A stretch of DNA of 64,000 bases from Glycomyces terrestris. Its GTDB lineage: Bacteria > Actinomycetota > Actinomycetes > Mycobacteriales > Micromonosporaceae. The stretch spans positions 310,001 through 374,000 of the forward strand of contig NZ_RSEB01000002.1 of the NCBI RefSeq assembly GCF_003933745.1, written 5' to 3'. Shown here piece by piece: positions 1-8,342 of the stretch (its first letter is position 1; each line of letters opens with the position of its first letter). The notes beneath the pieces were generated by a model. It had not been told where the DNA came from and searched no databases. It saw only the letters and a list, made by a program, of their open reading frames with translations. Position numbers and translations under genes: made by a program.

Positions 1-390
1 CGCGGCCGGGGCTCGGTAGGGCGCGGGCGGCGGCGACGCGACCGCGTTGGCGGGCACGACCTGCTGCGACTGCGCCACTTGCGCCTGATTGGCGGGTGCC
101 ACCTGCCCCTGGTTGGCGGGAGCGACCTGCGCCTGGTTCGCGTGCGGCACGGGCGGTCCGACGGGCGTCGTCATGCTCGGCGGCGACAGGGCCGCCGTCC
201 CCGGCGGGGGCGCCGAGGGCGCGGACGGGCCCGGCGGCTGCGGCGCGAAGCCCGGCTGCGGCGGCACGGGCGGCGGGGTGGACATGCGCCGGCGGACCGC
301 GAGCGTGTCGCTCTCCTCGGTCTGCGGCTGCTGGTACTGGCCGGGCTGGTACCGCTGGGTGTGCTCGGGCGGCGGCTGCTGGTCGCTCAT
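1..390 (-). CDS. pknG: N-terminal part of a probable PknG-type Ser/Thr protein kinase (cut by window edge)
   Basis: The frame is open from an ATG at 390 to the window edge (130 codons). Only a low-complexity Pro/Gln-rich leader is visible, beginning MSDQQPPPEHTQRY, with three imperfect copies of an NQxQVAPA unit near residues 85-110. No kinase motif is in view. The name rests on context: the gene follows glnX- and glnH-like genes by 8 bases on the same strand, the order of glnX-glnH-pknG in mycobacteria, where PknG controls glutamate and TCA-cycle flux through GarA. GAGGGA lies 5 bases before the ATG. PknG proteins carry a variable disordered N-terminus, which is compatible. Another proline-rich protein is possible. 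Confidence 0.6.
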   Translation of the reverse strand, partial: MSDQQPPPEHTQRYQPGQYQQPQTEESDTLAVRRRMSTPPPVPPQPGFAPQPPGPSAPSAPPPGTAALSPPSMTTPVGPPVPHANQAQVAPANQGQVAPANQAQVAQSQQVVPANAVASPPPAPYRAPAA

Positions 391-398
391 GCGTTCCC

Positions 399-1358
399 TC
401 AATCCCGGTACTTCGTGGTCAGCGCGGCGGCCTCGGCCGCGAGCGGGCCCGCGAGCCACTCGTCGTACGACGCCTGCCAGCGGCCGTCGGCGATCATGGC
501 CGCCAGGGCGCCGTTCACGAACCGCGCGAGGTCGGTGTTGCCCTTCTGGAACGCGATCCCGTACGACTCGACCGAGAACGCCTCGCCCACGACCTGGAGC
601 GTCGGGTCCTGCACGGCCATGCCCGCGAGGATCGTGTCGTCGATCGCGACCGCGTCGACGGTGCCCTGCTGGAGCAGCACCAGGCAGTCGTTGAAGTCGG
701 GCACGGTGACCGGCTGGACCTCGGCGTTCACGGCCGCGATGTTCCCGACCGAGGTCGAGCTCGCGCCGGTGCACACCTGCTGGTCGCCGGTCATCTCGGC
801 GAGGCCGGCGATCCCGGACTCCTTGGTGACCAGGAGCCGCTGGCCCGCGTGGTAGTACTCGGTGGAGAACTCGACCTTCTCCCAGCGCTCGCACGTGATC
901 GACATGGTGCGCACGACCATGTCGACGCGGTCCTCGGCGAGGGCCGTCTCGCGCTCGCCGGAGGTCATCGGCACCCAGCGGACCTTCGTGGCGTCGCCCA
1001 TGACGGCCTTGACCATCTCGGTGGCGATGTCGATGTCGAAGCCGGCGAGGGTGTTCGTCTCGGGGTCGCGGTAGCCCATGAGGTTCGTGGACTGGCTGAT
1101 CCCGATGCTGATCTGCTCGGGGTTGTCGAGCGTGGCCCGCGCCTGCTCGGCCGTGACGGACCCGGGGTTGTACGAGGCGAGCGGGTCGCAGCTGGTGTCG
1201 GGCGCGGCGGGGCTGGCGTCGGGGTCGAAGTCGATGCCCTCCGGCAGCGGCGTCGGCACGTCGACCTCCGGCGGCTCCATGTTCGCGGGGCTGGTGCACG
1301 CGGCCAGGATCAGGCACGCGGCGGCCGCGGCGACCGCCGTCTTCGCGAATCGAATCAT
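399..1358 (-). CDS. glnH: GlnH-like amino-acid-binding lipoprotein
   Basis: A 319-residue solute-binding protein of the family-3 (glutamate/glutamine/aspartate) type. It has a short basic N-terminus, a hydrophobic stretch and the lipobox LAAC near residue 21, so it should be lipid-anchored outside the membrane. After a Pro/Asp-rich linker the binding domain runs from about residue 75 (LGIS-like ISIGISQSTNLMGYRD) to the end, including GFDIDIATEMVKAVMG. The start overlaps the glnX stop as ATGA. In mycobacteria GlnH binds Asp/Glu and signals through GlnX to PknG rather than feeding a transporter. No ABC permease gene adjoins it here, which fits a sensing role. Confidence 0.85.
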   Translation of the reverse strand: MIRFAKTAVAAAAACLILAACTSPANMEPPEVDVPTPLPEGIDFDPDASPAAPDTSCDPLASYNPGSVTAEQARATLDNPEQISIGISQSTNLMGYRDPETNTLAGFDIDIATEMVKAVMGDATKVRWVPMTSGERETALAEDRVDMVVRTMSITCERWEKVEFSTEYYHAGQRLLVTKESGIAGLAEMTGDQQVCTGASSTSVGNIAAVNAEVQPVTVPDFNDCLVLLQQGTVDAVAIDDTILAGMAVQDPTLQVVGEAFSVESYGIAFQKGNTDLARFVNGALAAMIADGRWQASYDEWLAGPLAAEAAALTTKYRD

Positions 1359-2725
1359 GCGTAGTACTCCGCAACTCGCATCTGGATGCCGACGGCGGCG
1401 CTGATGAGCGCCGCCAGGGAGAGCGCCGCGAGGCCGGCGGCGGCGCCCGAGAGGGACCGCTGGGCGTCGACGGTGGCCTCGACGAACCGGTCGGCGCTGG
1501 TCTCGGTGGCGGCCGTCAGGGCCTCGTTGAGCGCGTTGAAGGACGTCTGGAGGCTGCCCTCGTCCTCGCCGACCGCGAGGGCCACGGCGTCGGTGTAGCT
1601 GCCCTCCTGGGCGAGCTTGACGACCTCGCCGTGCCCGTTGCCCCACGCGGTGGCCGCCTCGCGGGCGGCGTCGATGGAGCCGGCGAGCTCGGCGTCGCCG
1701 CTGAACTGCCGGTCGAGCTGGTCGAGCAGGCCGCCCTCGGCGGCGAGCTCGGCCATGTGCTCGGCGTAGCGGTCGGCGGCCTGCTGGTCCTCGCCGCGGG
1801 CGATGAGCAGGAGCGACTCCTCGGCGCGCGCCTGCTGGGCCGCGATCTCGGCCTCGGCGAGCAGTTCGAGGGGCCGCGAGCCGTCGTCGTGGGAGCGGCC
1901 GGTGTGGCTCGCGGAGGCGAGCGAGGCCATCGCGAGCCAGCCCGCGAAGACCACGAGCAGGACGGTGGCGCCGACGAGCCCCAGGTTGAACGTGCGGTTC
2001 GTCTTGCGCGAGAGCCACAGCTGGGCCCACACGAGGGTGCCGAGCGCGGCCAGGACGAGCACGGCGGCCGCGTACGGGAAGGCCGCGGCGCCGTCGCGGG
2101 ACTCGGTCAGCTGCGCGAGCGCGTTCTCCTGGAGCGTGTGCGCCGACGGCAGCATCTGCTCGCGCATGAGCGTGGACGCCTGCTCCTGGTACGTCGCGCC
2201 GACCGGCTCGCCGAGCCGGTTGAACGTGCGGGCGGTCTCGACCAGGCCCGTGTACACCGGCAGGCGCGCGTTCAGCTCGGCCACGAGCTCGACGTCGGCG
2301 CCGGTCTTGACCTCGCCGGCGGCGGTCGCGAGCGCCACGGTGGCGTCGCGCAGCGCGGTCCGGTAGGCGTCGTTCATCGCCTCGGACGGCGTGCCGGTCG
2401 TCAGGTACGAGGAGGCCGCGGTCGCGTCGGCCTGCGAGAGCGCCTGGTACAGCTGGAGCGCGGCCACCGAAAGGCGACCGGACTGGCTGGTGGTCTCCTC
2501 GATCACCGCGGACTTCGCCAGGATCGAGGTCATGCCGGTGATCCCGGCGCCGAGGATGAGCGCGGCCAGGATCGCGAGCACGCCCCGCAGCTGGCCGGGC
2601 GTCTGGCGCAGCGCGGCCGCGACCCGGTCGATCCGCCGCCCGGGAGCCGCGCCGGGGGCGGGCTGCACGGCGCGGCCGCCCGCGGGCGGCGCCTGGGTCG
2701 GCGCTGGAGGGGACTGGACGGCCAA
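1355..2725 (-). CDS. glnX: GlnX-like membrane signalling protein
   Basis: 456 residues with a Pro/Ala-rich cytoplasmic start and about four membrane segments: near 48-68, two in the middle (about 215-235 and 245-265) and one at the C-terminus (about 425-445). Between them are two alanine-rich helical ectodomains, the arrangement of mycobacterial GlnX, which connects the binding protein GlnH to the kinase PknG. The start is a TTG at 2725, chosen because GAGGTG lies 8 bases upstream. The following gene overlaps by 4 bases, so the three genes are probably one transcript. The identification combines topology and gene order; sequence identity could not be measured. Confidence 0.75.
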   Translation of the reverse strand: MAVQSPPAPTQAPPAGGRAVQPAPGAAPGRRIDRVAAALRQTPGQLRGVLAILAALILGAGITGMTSILAKSAVIEETTSQSGRLSVAALQLYQALSQADATAASSYLTTGTPSEAMNDAYRTALRDATVALATAAGEVKTGADVELVAELNARLPVYTGLVETARTFNRLGEPVGATYQEQASTLMREQMLPSAHTLQENALAQLTESRDGAAAFPYAAAVLVLAALGTLVWAQLWLSRKTNRTFNLGLVGATVLLVVFAGWLAMASLASASHTGRSHDDGSRPLELLAEAEIAAQQARAEESLLLIARGEDQQAADRYAEHMAELAAEGGLLDQLDRQFSGDAELAGSIDAAREAATAWGNGHGEVVKLAQEGSYTDAVALAVGEDEGSLQTSFNALNEALTAATETSADRFVEATVDAQRSLSGAAAGLAALSLAALISAAVGIQMRVAEYYA

Positions 2726-2878
2726 AACTGCTGCACCTCAACTCGAATTACTCGCGGATCTCCGCCCGCGCGCACGTCACCGTGGCTGGAGTGTCGGGGG
2801 ACTCCCACATGGTATCGGCCCGCGGCAACGGACGCGGGCTGCCGCCCTGGCCGAGTACCGACCGGTACGGTGGGGACC

Positions 2879-3355
2879 GTGCAGCATGCGGAGACGACGC
2901 CCCCCGGGACCCATCGACCCTCCGATGAGGACGACGAGCGGTGGATGGCGCGCGCGTGCGACCTCGCCCGCCGCTGCCCGCCCTCCGAGACCGCGTTCAG
3001 CGTCGGGGCCGTGATCGTCGCGCACGGCGAGGTCGTGGGCGAGGGCTGGTCCCGCGCCGAGGGCCCCCACGACCACGCCGAGGAGGTCGCCCTCCGCCAG
3101 GCCGGCGCGGCCGCGAGGGGCGCGGTCGCCTACTCGTCGATGGAGCCGTGCGCGCGCCGCGCCTCCCGGCCCAGGCCGTGCGCGCGCCTGCTGTCGGAGG
3201 CCGGGGTCGCGCGCGTCGCGTACGCCCTGCGCGAGCCCGCGAACTTCGTCGACGCGCCCGGCGGCGACGCGTACCTGCGCGAGACCGGCGTGCTCGTGAC
3301 CGAGATGCCCGAATTCGCGGCGGCGGCCGAAGCGCCCAACGCGCACCTCCTATAA
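2879..3355 (+). CDS. Cytidine/deoxycytidylate deaminase-family protein
   Basis: 158 residues with the zinc deaminase fold. HAEE (near residue 68) supplies the zinc-binding His and catalytic Glu. The second zinc motif, normally PCxxC, reads EPCARRASRPRPC, so the second Cys is displaced: either the spacing is unusual or ligand geometry differs. The family includes RibD N-terminal domains and dCMP deaminases; this stand-alone copy could act on a pyrimidine. The GTG start at 2879 is preferred because GGTGGGG precedes it. The stop lies 9 bases before the rhodanese start. Confidence 0.7.
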   Translation: MQHAETTPPGTHRPSDEDDERWMARACDLARRCPPSETAFSVGAVIVAHGEVVGEGWSRAEGPHDHAEEVALRQAGAAARGAVAYSSMEPCARRASRPRPCARLLSEAGVARVAYALREPANFVDAPGGDAYLRETGVLVTEMPEFAAAAEAPNAHLL

Positions 3356-3356
3356 C
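3351..3356 (+). promoter_or_regulatory. -10 box of a probable leaderless transcript (rhodanese)
   Basis: TATAAC lies 8 bases before the ATG at 3365 and no ribosome-binding site is present, so transcription would start at or next to the start codon. The box overlaps the stop codon of the deaminase gene. Confidence 0.45.
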
Positions 3357-3364
3357 CTGACCCC

Positions 3365-4159
3365 ATGAGGCCATTGATCGATGCCGACCAGGCCGCGGCC
3401 TGGTCGGAGGCGGTCCGCATCGACGTCCGGTGGACGCTCGGCGGGCCCTCGAAGGAAGCCGAGTACGCCGCCGGGCATCTCCCCGGGGCCGTCTGGCTCG
3501 ACTTCGACCGGGACGTCTGCGGCCCGGTCGGCGCCGTGGGCGGCCGCCACCCGCTGCCCGATCCCGAAGCGCTCCAAGCGGTCCTGCGCGCCGCCGGACT
3601 GAACGACGGCGACGCGGTCCTCGTCTACGACGACGGCGACCTCATGTCCGCCGCCCGCACCTGGTGGACGCTCCGCTGGGCCGGCGTCGAGGACGTGCGC
3701 GTCCTCACCGGCGGGATCACGGCGTGGACGGGCGCCGGGCTCCCGCTGGAGACCCAGGCGCCGCAGCGGCCGGAGGGGGACCTGACCGTGCGGCCCGGGA
3801 GCCTGCCGGTCCTCGACGCCGACGGCGCCGCCGCCTGGGCCGCCGAGCACGACCTGGTCGACGTGCGCTCGCCCGAGCGCTACCGCGGCGAGTTCGAGCC
3901 GGTCGACCCCGTCGCCGGGCACATCCCCGGCGCCGTCAACCGCTTCCTCGCCGAGGACGACCTGACCGACCTCGACCGCGTGCGCGCCCGCTACGAGCCG
4001 CTGGAGGCGCCCGCGTTCTACTGCGGCTCGGGCGTCGGCGCGGCCCGCAGCGCCCTCGCGCTCACCGCCGCCGGCCGGCCCACGCCGCCGGTCTACATCG
4101 GGTCATGGAGCGATTGGGGCTCCCTCGGCCGCGAGGTCGCCCGCGGGGAGGAGTCGTGA
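3365..4159 (+). CDS. Thiosulfate/3-mercaptopyruvate sulfurtransferase (two rhodanese domains)
   Basis: 264 residues, the usual length for two-domain sulfurtransferases. The N-terminal domain has HLPGAVWLDFDRD and an inactive loop. The C-terminal domain carries the active-site loop FYCGSGVGA, with the persulfide-forming Cys at about residue 220, after the family signature GHIPGAVN. The CGSGV loop resembles 3-mercaptopyruvate sulfurtransferases more than the CRKGV loop of thiosulfate enzymes, so mercaptopyruvate is the likelier donor (inference). It overlaps the next gene at GTGA and probably forms an operon with it. Confidence 0.85.
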   Translation: MRPLIDADQAAAWSEAVRIDVRWTLGGPSKEAEYAAGHLPGAVWLDFDRDVCGPVGAVGGRHPLPDPEALQAVLRAAGLNDGDAVLVYDDGDLMSAARTWWTLRWAGVEDVRVLTGGITAWTGAGLPLETQAPQRPEGDLTVRPGSLPVLDADGAAAWAAEHDLVDVRSPERYRGEFEPVDPVAGHIPGAVNRFLAEDDLTDLDRVRARYEPLEAPAFYCGSGVGAARSALALTAAGRPTPPVYIGSWSDWGSLGREVARGEES

Positions 4160-4770
4160 AGCGCCTGCTCGTCGCCGTCCCGGCGGCCCTGCTCCTGGCG
4201 CTCGGCGCGTGCAGCGACGAGAACGCCCCGGCCGGCGGCGAGCCCGCCGACACCGCCGCCAACGAGGAGGCCGCCACCCAGGAGGGCTCCGCGCCGGTCG
4301 AGCTCGACCTCGCCGACGCCGCGGGCGCCTGCCCGTACATCGACTCCGCGCTCCTGAACTCGACCACCGGCGAGGACTTCCGCTTCGCCTCGGGCGGGCC
4401 CGGCGCGGCCGAGGGCGAGGACGCGCCCGCGCAGCTGACGTGCGCCGTCCAGACCGGCGAGGCCGCCTACCCGGACCTGACGCTGTTCATCATCGGCACC
4501 GAGGCCACGGTCGAGGTGTACGAGGAGGAGCTCGCCGACGGCGCCGAGTCCCTCGACGACCTCGGCGAGGCCGCCTACTGGATCGTCCACACCGAGGACA
4601 CCGGCGCCGGCCCGGCCCTGGAGATGGGCTGGTACGACGGCGGCACCATCTTCGAGATGCGGTACACGACCCCCGGCGGGACCGACCCGGCCGCGGTCGA
4701 GGGCCTCGTCGCCGGGTTCACCCAGATCGCCGCCGGCATCCAGGCCGCCCACGCCGAAGCCGCCGGCTGA
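4156..4770 (+). CDS. Putative secreted lipoprotein
   Basis: 204 residues starting at GTG 4156, with the strong site GGGGAGGAG upstream. A signal sequence ends in the lipobox LGAC near residue 18, followed by an acidic Ala/Glu/Thr-rich linker and a domain with two cysteines (GACPYID and LTCAVQ) that could form a disulfide. It resembles the small actinobacterial lipoproteins of the DUF3558 group in layout, but I do not assign a family firmly. Translational coupling to the rhodanese gene suggests shared expression; no function is claimed. Confidence 0.7.
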   Translation: MKRLLVAVPAALLLALGACSDENAPAGGEPADTAANEEAATQEGSAPVELDLADAAGACPYIDSALLNSTTGEDFRFASGGPGAAEGEDAPAQLTCAVQTGEAAYPDLTLFIIGTEATVEVYEEELADGAESLDDLGEAAYWIVHTEDTGAGPALEMGWYDGGTIFEMRYTTPGGTDPAAVEGLVAGFTQIAAGIQAAHAEAAG

Positions 4771-4775
4771 GACGC

Positions 4776-4807
4776 GCGGCGGCCGCCGGTCCTCCGGCGG
4801 CCGCCGC
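4776..4807 (+). terminator. Hairpin terminator after the lipoprotein gene
   Basis: A perfect 14-bp stem with the loop TCCT begins 6 bases after the stop codon. There is no T-tract, which is common in high-GC actinobacteria. Confidence 0.75.
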
Positions 4808-4822
4808 TTCCGTTCCGCACGC

Positions 4823-4859
4823 GAGCGCCCTCCCCGCCGGGGGTGCGGGGAGGGCGCTC
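4823..4859. terminator. Second hairpin of a tandem terminator
   Basis: A perfect 14-bp stem with a 9-base loop lies 15 bases after the previous hairpin, between the convergent lipoprotein and ideR genes. It could stop transcription in either direction. Confidence 0.6.
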
Positions 4860-4922
4860 AGGTGCGGAGTGCAGTTCGGGGGGTTTCGGCCGGGCCGACG
4901 CCCTTGCGGGCCGCCGCGCGGT

Positions 4923-4936
4923 TGAAACCGTTTCCA
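4923..4936. promoter_or_regulatory. Orphan LacI-family operator
   Basis: TGAAACCGTTTCCA matches the LacI/GalR consensus TGNAANCGNTTNCA at every fixed position. It lies between the 3-prime ends of two convergent genes, with no credible gene start downstream on either strand, so its target is unclear. Confidence 0.5.
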
Positions 4937-5043
4937 ACGCTTTGGTCAGCCTACTCCCCGGTAGTCCGGTGGTCAAGACTCCGGAGGGTGACGCCAGTGG
5001 ACGGATGTCGCGACGAAAGGGCTTGCGCCCCAAGCGATTCGGA

Positions 5044-5730
5044 CTAAACGACCGGAACGGCGAAGATCTTCGCGGCGGCGTCGACCGACAGCCGCAGCGA
5101 GCGCGACGCGGACGTCACCGCGATCTCGCCGTCCTGGCGGTCGATGACGACCTCGGCGCCCGGGTCGACCCCCGCCTCGTGCAGCGAGGTCAGCAGGTCG
5201 GGATGGGTCTGCGCCGACTCGCACAGGCGCGTGACGCGCACCTTCGCGCCGGGGGAGACCACGCTCATGGGGCGCTCGTCGCTCTCGTGCACGGCCGGGA
5301 CGGCCGCCGCGTCGAGCTCGGTCAGGCCGGGGATCGTGTTGCCGTACGGGGACCGGGTGGGGTGCTGGAGCAGCTCGTACACGCGCTTCTCGACGGTGTC
5401 GCTCATCACGTGCTCCCACTTGCACGCCTCGTCGTGCGCCTCCGTGTACGACATCCCGATGACGTCGACCAGGAGCCGCTCGGCGAGGCGGTGCTTGCGC
5501 ATCACCGCGACCGCCTGGCGGCGGCCCTCCTCTGTCAGCTCCAGGTGGCGGTCGCTCTTGACGTTCAGCAGCCCGTGGCGCTGCATCCGGCCCACGGTCT
5601 GGGAGACCGTCGGGCCGCTCTGCTCGAGCCGCTCGGCGATCCGGGCGCGCAGCGCCGGGACGCCCTCCTCCTCGAGCTCGAGGATCGTGCGCAGGTACAT
5701 CTCGGTGGTGTCGACGAGGTCCGTGGTCAC
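5044..5730 (-). CDS. ideR: Iron-dependent regulator IdeR (DtxR family)
   Basis: 228 residues. The start VDTTEMYLRTI, the helix-turn-helix LRARIAERLEQSGPTVSQ and the stretch HRLAERLLVDVIG are near-identical in character to mycobacterial IdeR. Metal ligands are visible: Met at residue 11 and the Cys, Glu and His of EACKWEHVM, plus the His of RKHRL. A C-terminal SH3-like domain follows (about 150-228). With Fe(II) bound it should repress siderophore genes and activate iron storage. GTG 5730 is the start, with AAGGA upstream. sigB lies just upstream on the same strand, as in mycobacteria. Confidence 0.95.
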   Translation of the reverse strand: MTTDLVDTTEMYLRTILELEEEGVPALRARIAERLEQSGPTVSQTVGRMQRHGLLNVKSDRHLELTEEGRRQAVAVMRKHRLAERLLVDVIGMSYTEAHDEACKWEHVMSDTVEKRVYELLQHPTRSPYGNTIPGLTELDAAAVPAVHESDERPMSVVSPGAKVRVTRLCESAQTHPDLLTSLHEAGVDPGAEVVIDRQDGEIAVTSASRSLRLSVDAAAKIFAVPVV

Positions 5731-5825
5731 AGCTTCGTTCCTTCACTTTGTCCGCCCGCAGGGCACCGAGCGGGGTGGGTCAAGTAGCCGCCAGACCCCC
5801 TGTCTGCACCAATGGTATACGGCGA

Positions 5826-6794
5826 TCAGGCCACATAGTCGGCGAGCCGACCCGCGTAGTCGGGCTGGCGGAGGCGGTGCAGCGCGTTCTTCTCGATCTG
5901 GCGGACGCGCTCGCGCGAGAGCCCGAAATCGGCCGAGACCTCCTCGAGCGTGCGCTGGCGCCCGTCGTCGATACCGAAACGCAGGCGCAGGACGGTTTGT
6001 TCCCGCTCCGGCAGCGAGGCCAGCACGTTCGCGATGTGGCGGCGCAGCAGCGCGTACGAGACCGCGTCGTCGTTCGCGCGCTCGCGCGGCAGGTGCGCGA
6101 CCAGGTCGCCCAGCGCCGTCGAGTCGTCCTCGCCGACCGTCTGGTCCAGGCTCACCGGCTCGCGGTCGTAGGACATGAGCTCCAGGACCTTGCCCGGGGT
6201 CGTGTCGAGCTCGCGGGCGATCTCCTCGTAGCGGGGCTCGCGGCCCAGCTCGGCCATGAGGTCCTGGCGCACCCGGTTCATCCGCTTGATCTGGTCCACG
6301 GTGTGGGCCGGGACGCGGATCGTGCGGGACTGGTCGGTGACGGCCCGGTTGATGGCCTGGCGGATCCACCACGTGGCGTACGTGGAGAACTTGTAGCCCT
6401 TCTGGTAGTCGAACTTCTCGACCGCGCGGATCAGGCCCAGGTTGCCCTCCTGGATCAGGTCGAGCAGGCTCATCCCCGCGCCGGAGTAGCGCTTCGCGAC
6501 CGAGACGACCAGGCGCAGGTTCGACTCGAGCATCCGCTGCTTGGCCGCGCGGCCGTCCGCGGCGACCCGGGCGAGGTCGCTGCGCAGGTCGGGGTCGGTG
6601 GTCTCGGAGATCCGGCACTCGGCCATCAGGCCGGCCTCGATGGCCTTCGCGCACTCGACCTCCTCGGAGGCGGTGAGCAGCCGGTGCTTGCCGATGCCGT
6701 TCAGATAGGCGCGCACGGGGTCGCCGGAGTACTCGGTCGCGCGCTGCGCCGGTCGCTGGGCCGGACGCTGACGGATGCTGTCGACAGGTGCCAT
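5826..6794 (-). CDS. sigB: Principal-like RNA polymerase sigma factor SigB
   Basis: 322 residues with regions 1.2-4.2 and no large N-terminal extension. Region 2 reads [35 protein letters not shown]; region 4.2 has the helix-turn-helix [20 protein letters not shown]. It is a group 2 sigma factor, recognising promoters like those of SigA, often in stress or stationary phase. Start ATG 6794 is preferred because AAAGG lies about 8 bases upstream; an ATG at 6815 has its purine tract too close. The pairing with ideR supports the name sigB. Frame-compatible longer starts exist. Confidence 0.92.
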   Translation of the reverse strand: MAPVDSIRQRPAQRPAQRATEYSGDPVRAYLNGIGKHRLLTASEEVECAKAIEAGLMAECRISETTDPDLRSDLARVAADGRAAKQRMLESNLRLVVSVAKRYSGAGMSLLDLIQEGNLGLIRAVEKFDYQKGYKFSTYATWWIRQAINRAVTDQSRTIRVPAHTVDQIKRMNRVRQDLMAELGREPRYEEIARELDTTPGKVLELMSYDREPVSLDQTVGEDDSTALGDLVAHLPRERANDDAVSYALLRRHIANVLASLPEREQTVLRLRFGIDDGRQRTLEEVSADFGLSRERVRQIEKNALHRLRQPDYAGRLADYVA

Positions 6795-6944
6795 CGGATT
6801 CGCCTTTCGCTGCATTCCCTCCCGTGCGGGTGGGGAACCCGCACCAGGCCCGGCGGGCACCGGGCTTGGGAGTACCAGCTTGCAGCGGTTTTCGCGTTTC
6901 CAGATCCCCCGGCGCGAAGGGTGGCACGAACCCGGGAGACAGGA

Positions 6945-7574
6945 TCAGAATTTCGGCTTCGGGGCCTCCCAGCGATACCTGATGGCCACCAGTCGTACAA
7001 CGAAGATCACCGCGATGGCGATCAGCATCAGCGTCCAGTGCCCGATCTGCGACTCCCACCGCGCGCCCACCGAGACGATCACCGCCCCGACGGCCGCCGC
7101 CATCGCGTAGAAGTCCTCGCGGAGCACCGCCGGGATCTCCTGGACCAGGACGTCCCGCAGGATGCCCCCGCCGATACCGGAGAGTACTCCGACGATGCAA
7201 GCCGCGTAGACCGCGAACCCGTGGTCGAGCCCCTTCACCGTCCCGACCACGGTGAACAGCGCCAGCCCGGCCGCGTCGAGCACGAGCATCGTCGGGCGCA
7301 TGCGCGAGAGCGCGGGGTGGAACCGGAACACCACCAGCGAGGCGAGCACCGCCACCAGCGGGTACCGCCAGTCGGTGAGCGCCAAGGGCTTCGCGTCGAT
7401 GAGGATGTCGCGCAGGGCGCCGCCGCCGAGGGCGCACAGCGCCCCGATCACGACGACGCCGAACAGGTCCAGCCGCTTGCCGACCGCCGCGCTCGCGCCC
7501 GAGGCGGCGAACACGGCGATGCCGAGCAGCTCGGCCACCAGACTCAGGGAGCCCGGGTCGATGTCAGTCTCCAC
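6945..7574 (-). CDS. TRIC-family (UPF0126) membrane cation channel
   Basis: 209 residues with seven predicted membrane helices. Two internal repeats each carry the TRIC signature: GGGALRDIL near residue 52 and GGGILRDVL near residue 138. Prokaryotic TRIC channels are trimeric monovalent cation channels in the inner membrane, linked to potassium balance. The GTG start at 7574 has no ribosome-binding site but has TATAAC six bases upstream, so it is probably leaderless. It lies between sigB and DUF3039. Confidence 0.9.
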   Translation of the reverse strand: METDIDPGSLSLVAELLGIAVFAASGASAAVGKRLDLFGVVVIGALCALGGGALRDILIDAKPLALTDWRYPLVAVLASLVVFRFHPALSRMRPTMLVLDAAGLALFTVVGTVKGLDHGFAVYAACIVGVLSGIGGGILRDVLVQEIPAVLREDFYAMAAAVGAVIVSVGARWESQIGHWTLMLIAIAVIFVVRLVAIRYRWEAPKPKF

Positions 7575-7580
7575 CTGTGC

Positions 7581-7586
7581 GTTATA
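7581..7586 (-). promoter_or_regulatory. -10 box, leaderless TRIC transcript
   Basis: On the minus strand TATAAC is followed by exactly six bases and then the GTG start at 7574. The same spacing recurs at several other genes in the window. Confidence 0.5.
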
Positions 7587-7643
7587 GCAGGCAGATCCCG
7601 GTCACACCGCCGCTCTGGACGAAGGTGAGAGCCGCGCGGCGCG

Positions 7644-7919
7644 CTAGCCCTGCATCTTCTCGTAGATCTCCTTGCACTGCGGGCAGATCGGGAAGCGGTC
7701 GGGGTCGCGCGAGGGGACCCACATCTTCCCGCACAGGGCCTTCACCGGGATGCCGTCGACCATGGCGGCCATGAGCTTGTCCTTCGGCACGTAGTGCGAG
7801 AAGCGCTCCTCGTCGCCGTCCTCGTACGTGTAGTTCGGCTGGGTCTGCGTCTGCTCTTCCAGCAGGGTGGAGCCGCCGCCGTCCAGACCGCCGGTCCCGG
7901 TCTCGGGAAGTCCGCTCAC
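7644..7919 (-). CDS. DUF3039 family protein
   Basis: 91 residues, typical for this actinobacterial family. The conserved core reads RFSHYVPKDKLMAAMVDG, then CGKMWVPSRDPDRFPICPQC, so three cysteines (CGK and CPQC) probably bind zinc. The N-terminal 30 residues are Gly/Gln-rich and unstructured. The function is unknown. GTG 7919 is supported by GAGGAG nine bases upstream. It lies directly downstream of the DUF3099 gene. Confidence 0.85.
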   Translation of the reverse strand: MSGLPETGTGGLDGGGSTLLEEQTQTQPNYTYEDGDEERFSHYVPKDKLMAAMVDGIPVKALCGKMWVPSRDPDRFPICPQCKEIYEKMQG

Positions 7920-7953
7920 GTTGATCCACTCCTCGTCGCGCGGGCAAGATCAG

Positions 7954-8301
7954 TCAATCTTGCCACGCACGGGGCGCTAACTCCGAATCGATCATGGGCC
8001 GGTCGGGCGCCGGCAGCGTCTCGGCGCGGCGCTGGCGGTGGAAGAACGTGCCGGGGCGCTTGACCACCCGGTCGTTCGCCAGGAGCACGGCCAGCCACGG
8101 CAGGACCGCCATGCCCGCGACGCCGAAGATCAGCCACAGCCACAGCATCGGCGCGTCGGCCATCACGAGGATGCCGCACACGATGACCAGGACGCCGCGC
8201 ACGGACATCATCAGGACGTAGCGGACGGTCCGGTAGCGGCGCTCCTCTTCCAAGGAGATCGCCGCATCGGTGATGACCGCTGTCTTCTCACGCCGACCCA
8301 C
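7954..8301 (-). CDS. DUF3099 family membrane protein
   Basis: 115 residues with two membrane helices (about 27-47 and 52-74) flanked by basic, cytoplasmic-type ends. The motif [17 protein letters not shown] is the DUF3099 core. The function is unknown. The GTG start at 8301 has no useful ribosome-binding site, but TACGCT sits six bases upstream, indicating a leaderless mRNA. It is divergent from dtd, with only 41 bases between start codons. Confidence 0.85.
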   Translation of the reverse strand: MGRREKTAVITDAAISLEEERRYRTVRYVLMMSVRGVLVIVCGILVMADAPMLWLWLIFGVAGMAVLPWLAVLLANDRVVKRPGTFFHRQRRAETLPAPDRPMIDSELAPRAWQD

Positions 8302-8307
8302 CCTTCG

Positions 8308-8313
8308 AGCGTA
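8308..8313 (-). promoter_or_regulatory. -10 box, leaderless DUF3099 transcript
   Basis: TACGCT on the minus strand is followed by six bases and the GTG start. It lies within the short divergent region shared with dtd. Confidence 0.45.
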
Positions 8314-8342
8314 CGCCTGCGCGGTGGGGGAGGATCGGGGGC

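Noticed and set aside
4843-5787. Plus-strand frame through ideR as target of the orphan LacI operator
   Set aside because: Antisense to ideR, no ribosome-binding site and no family; composition typical of a shadow frame.
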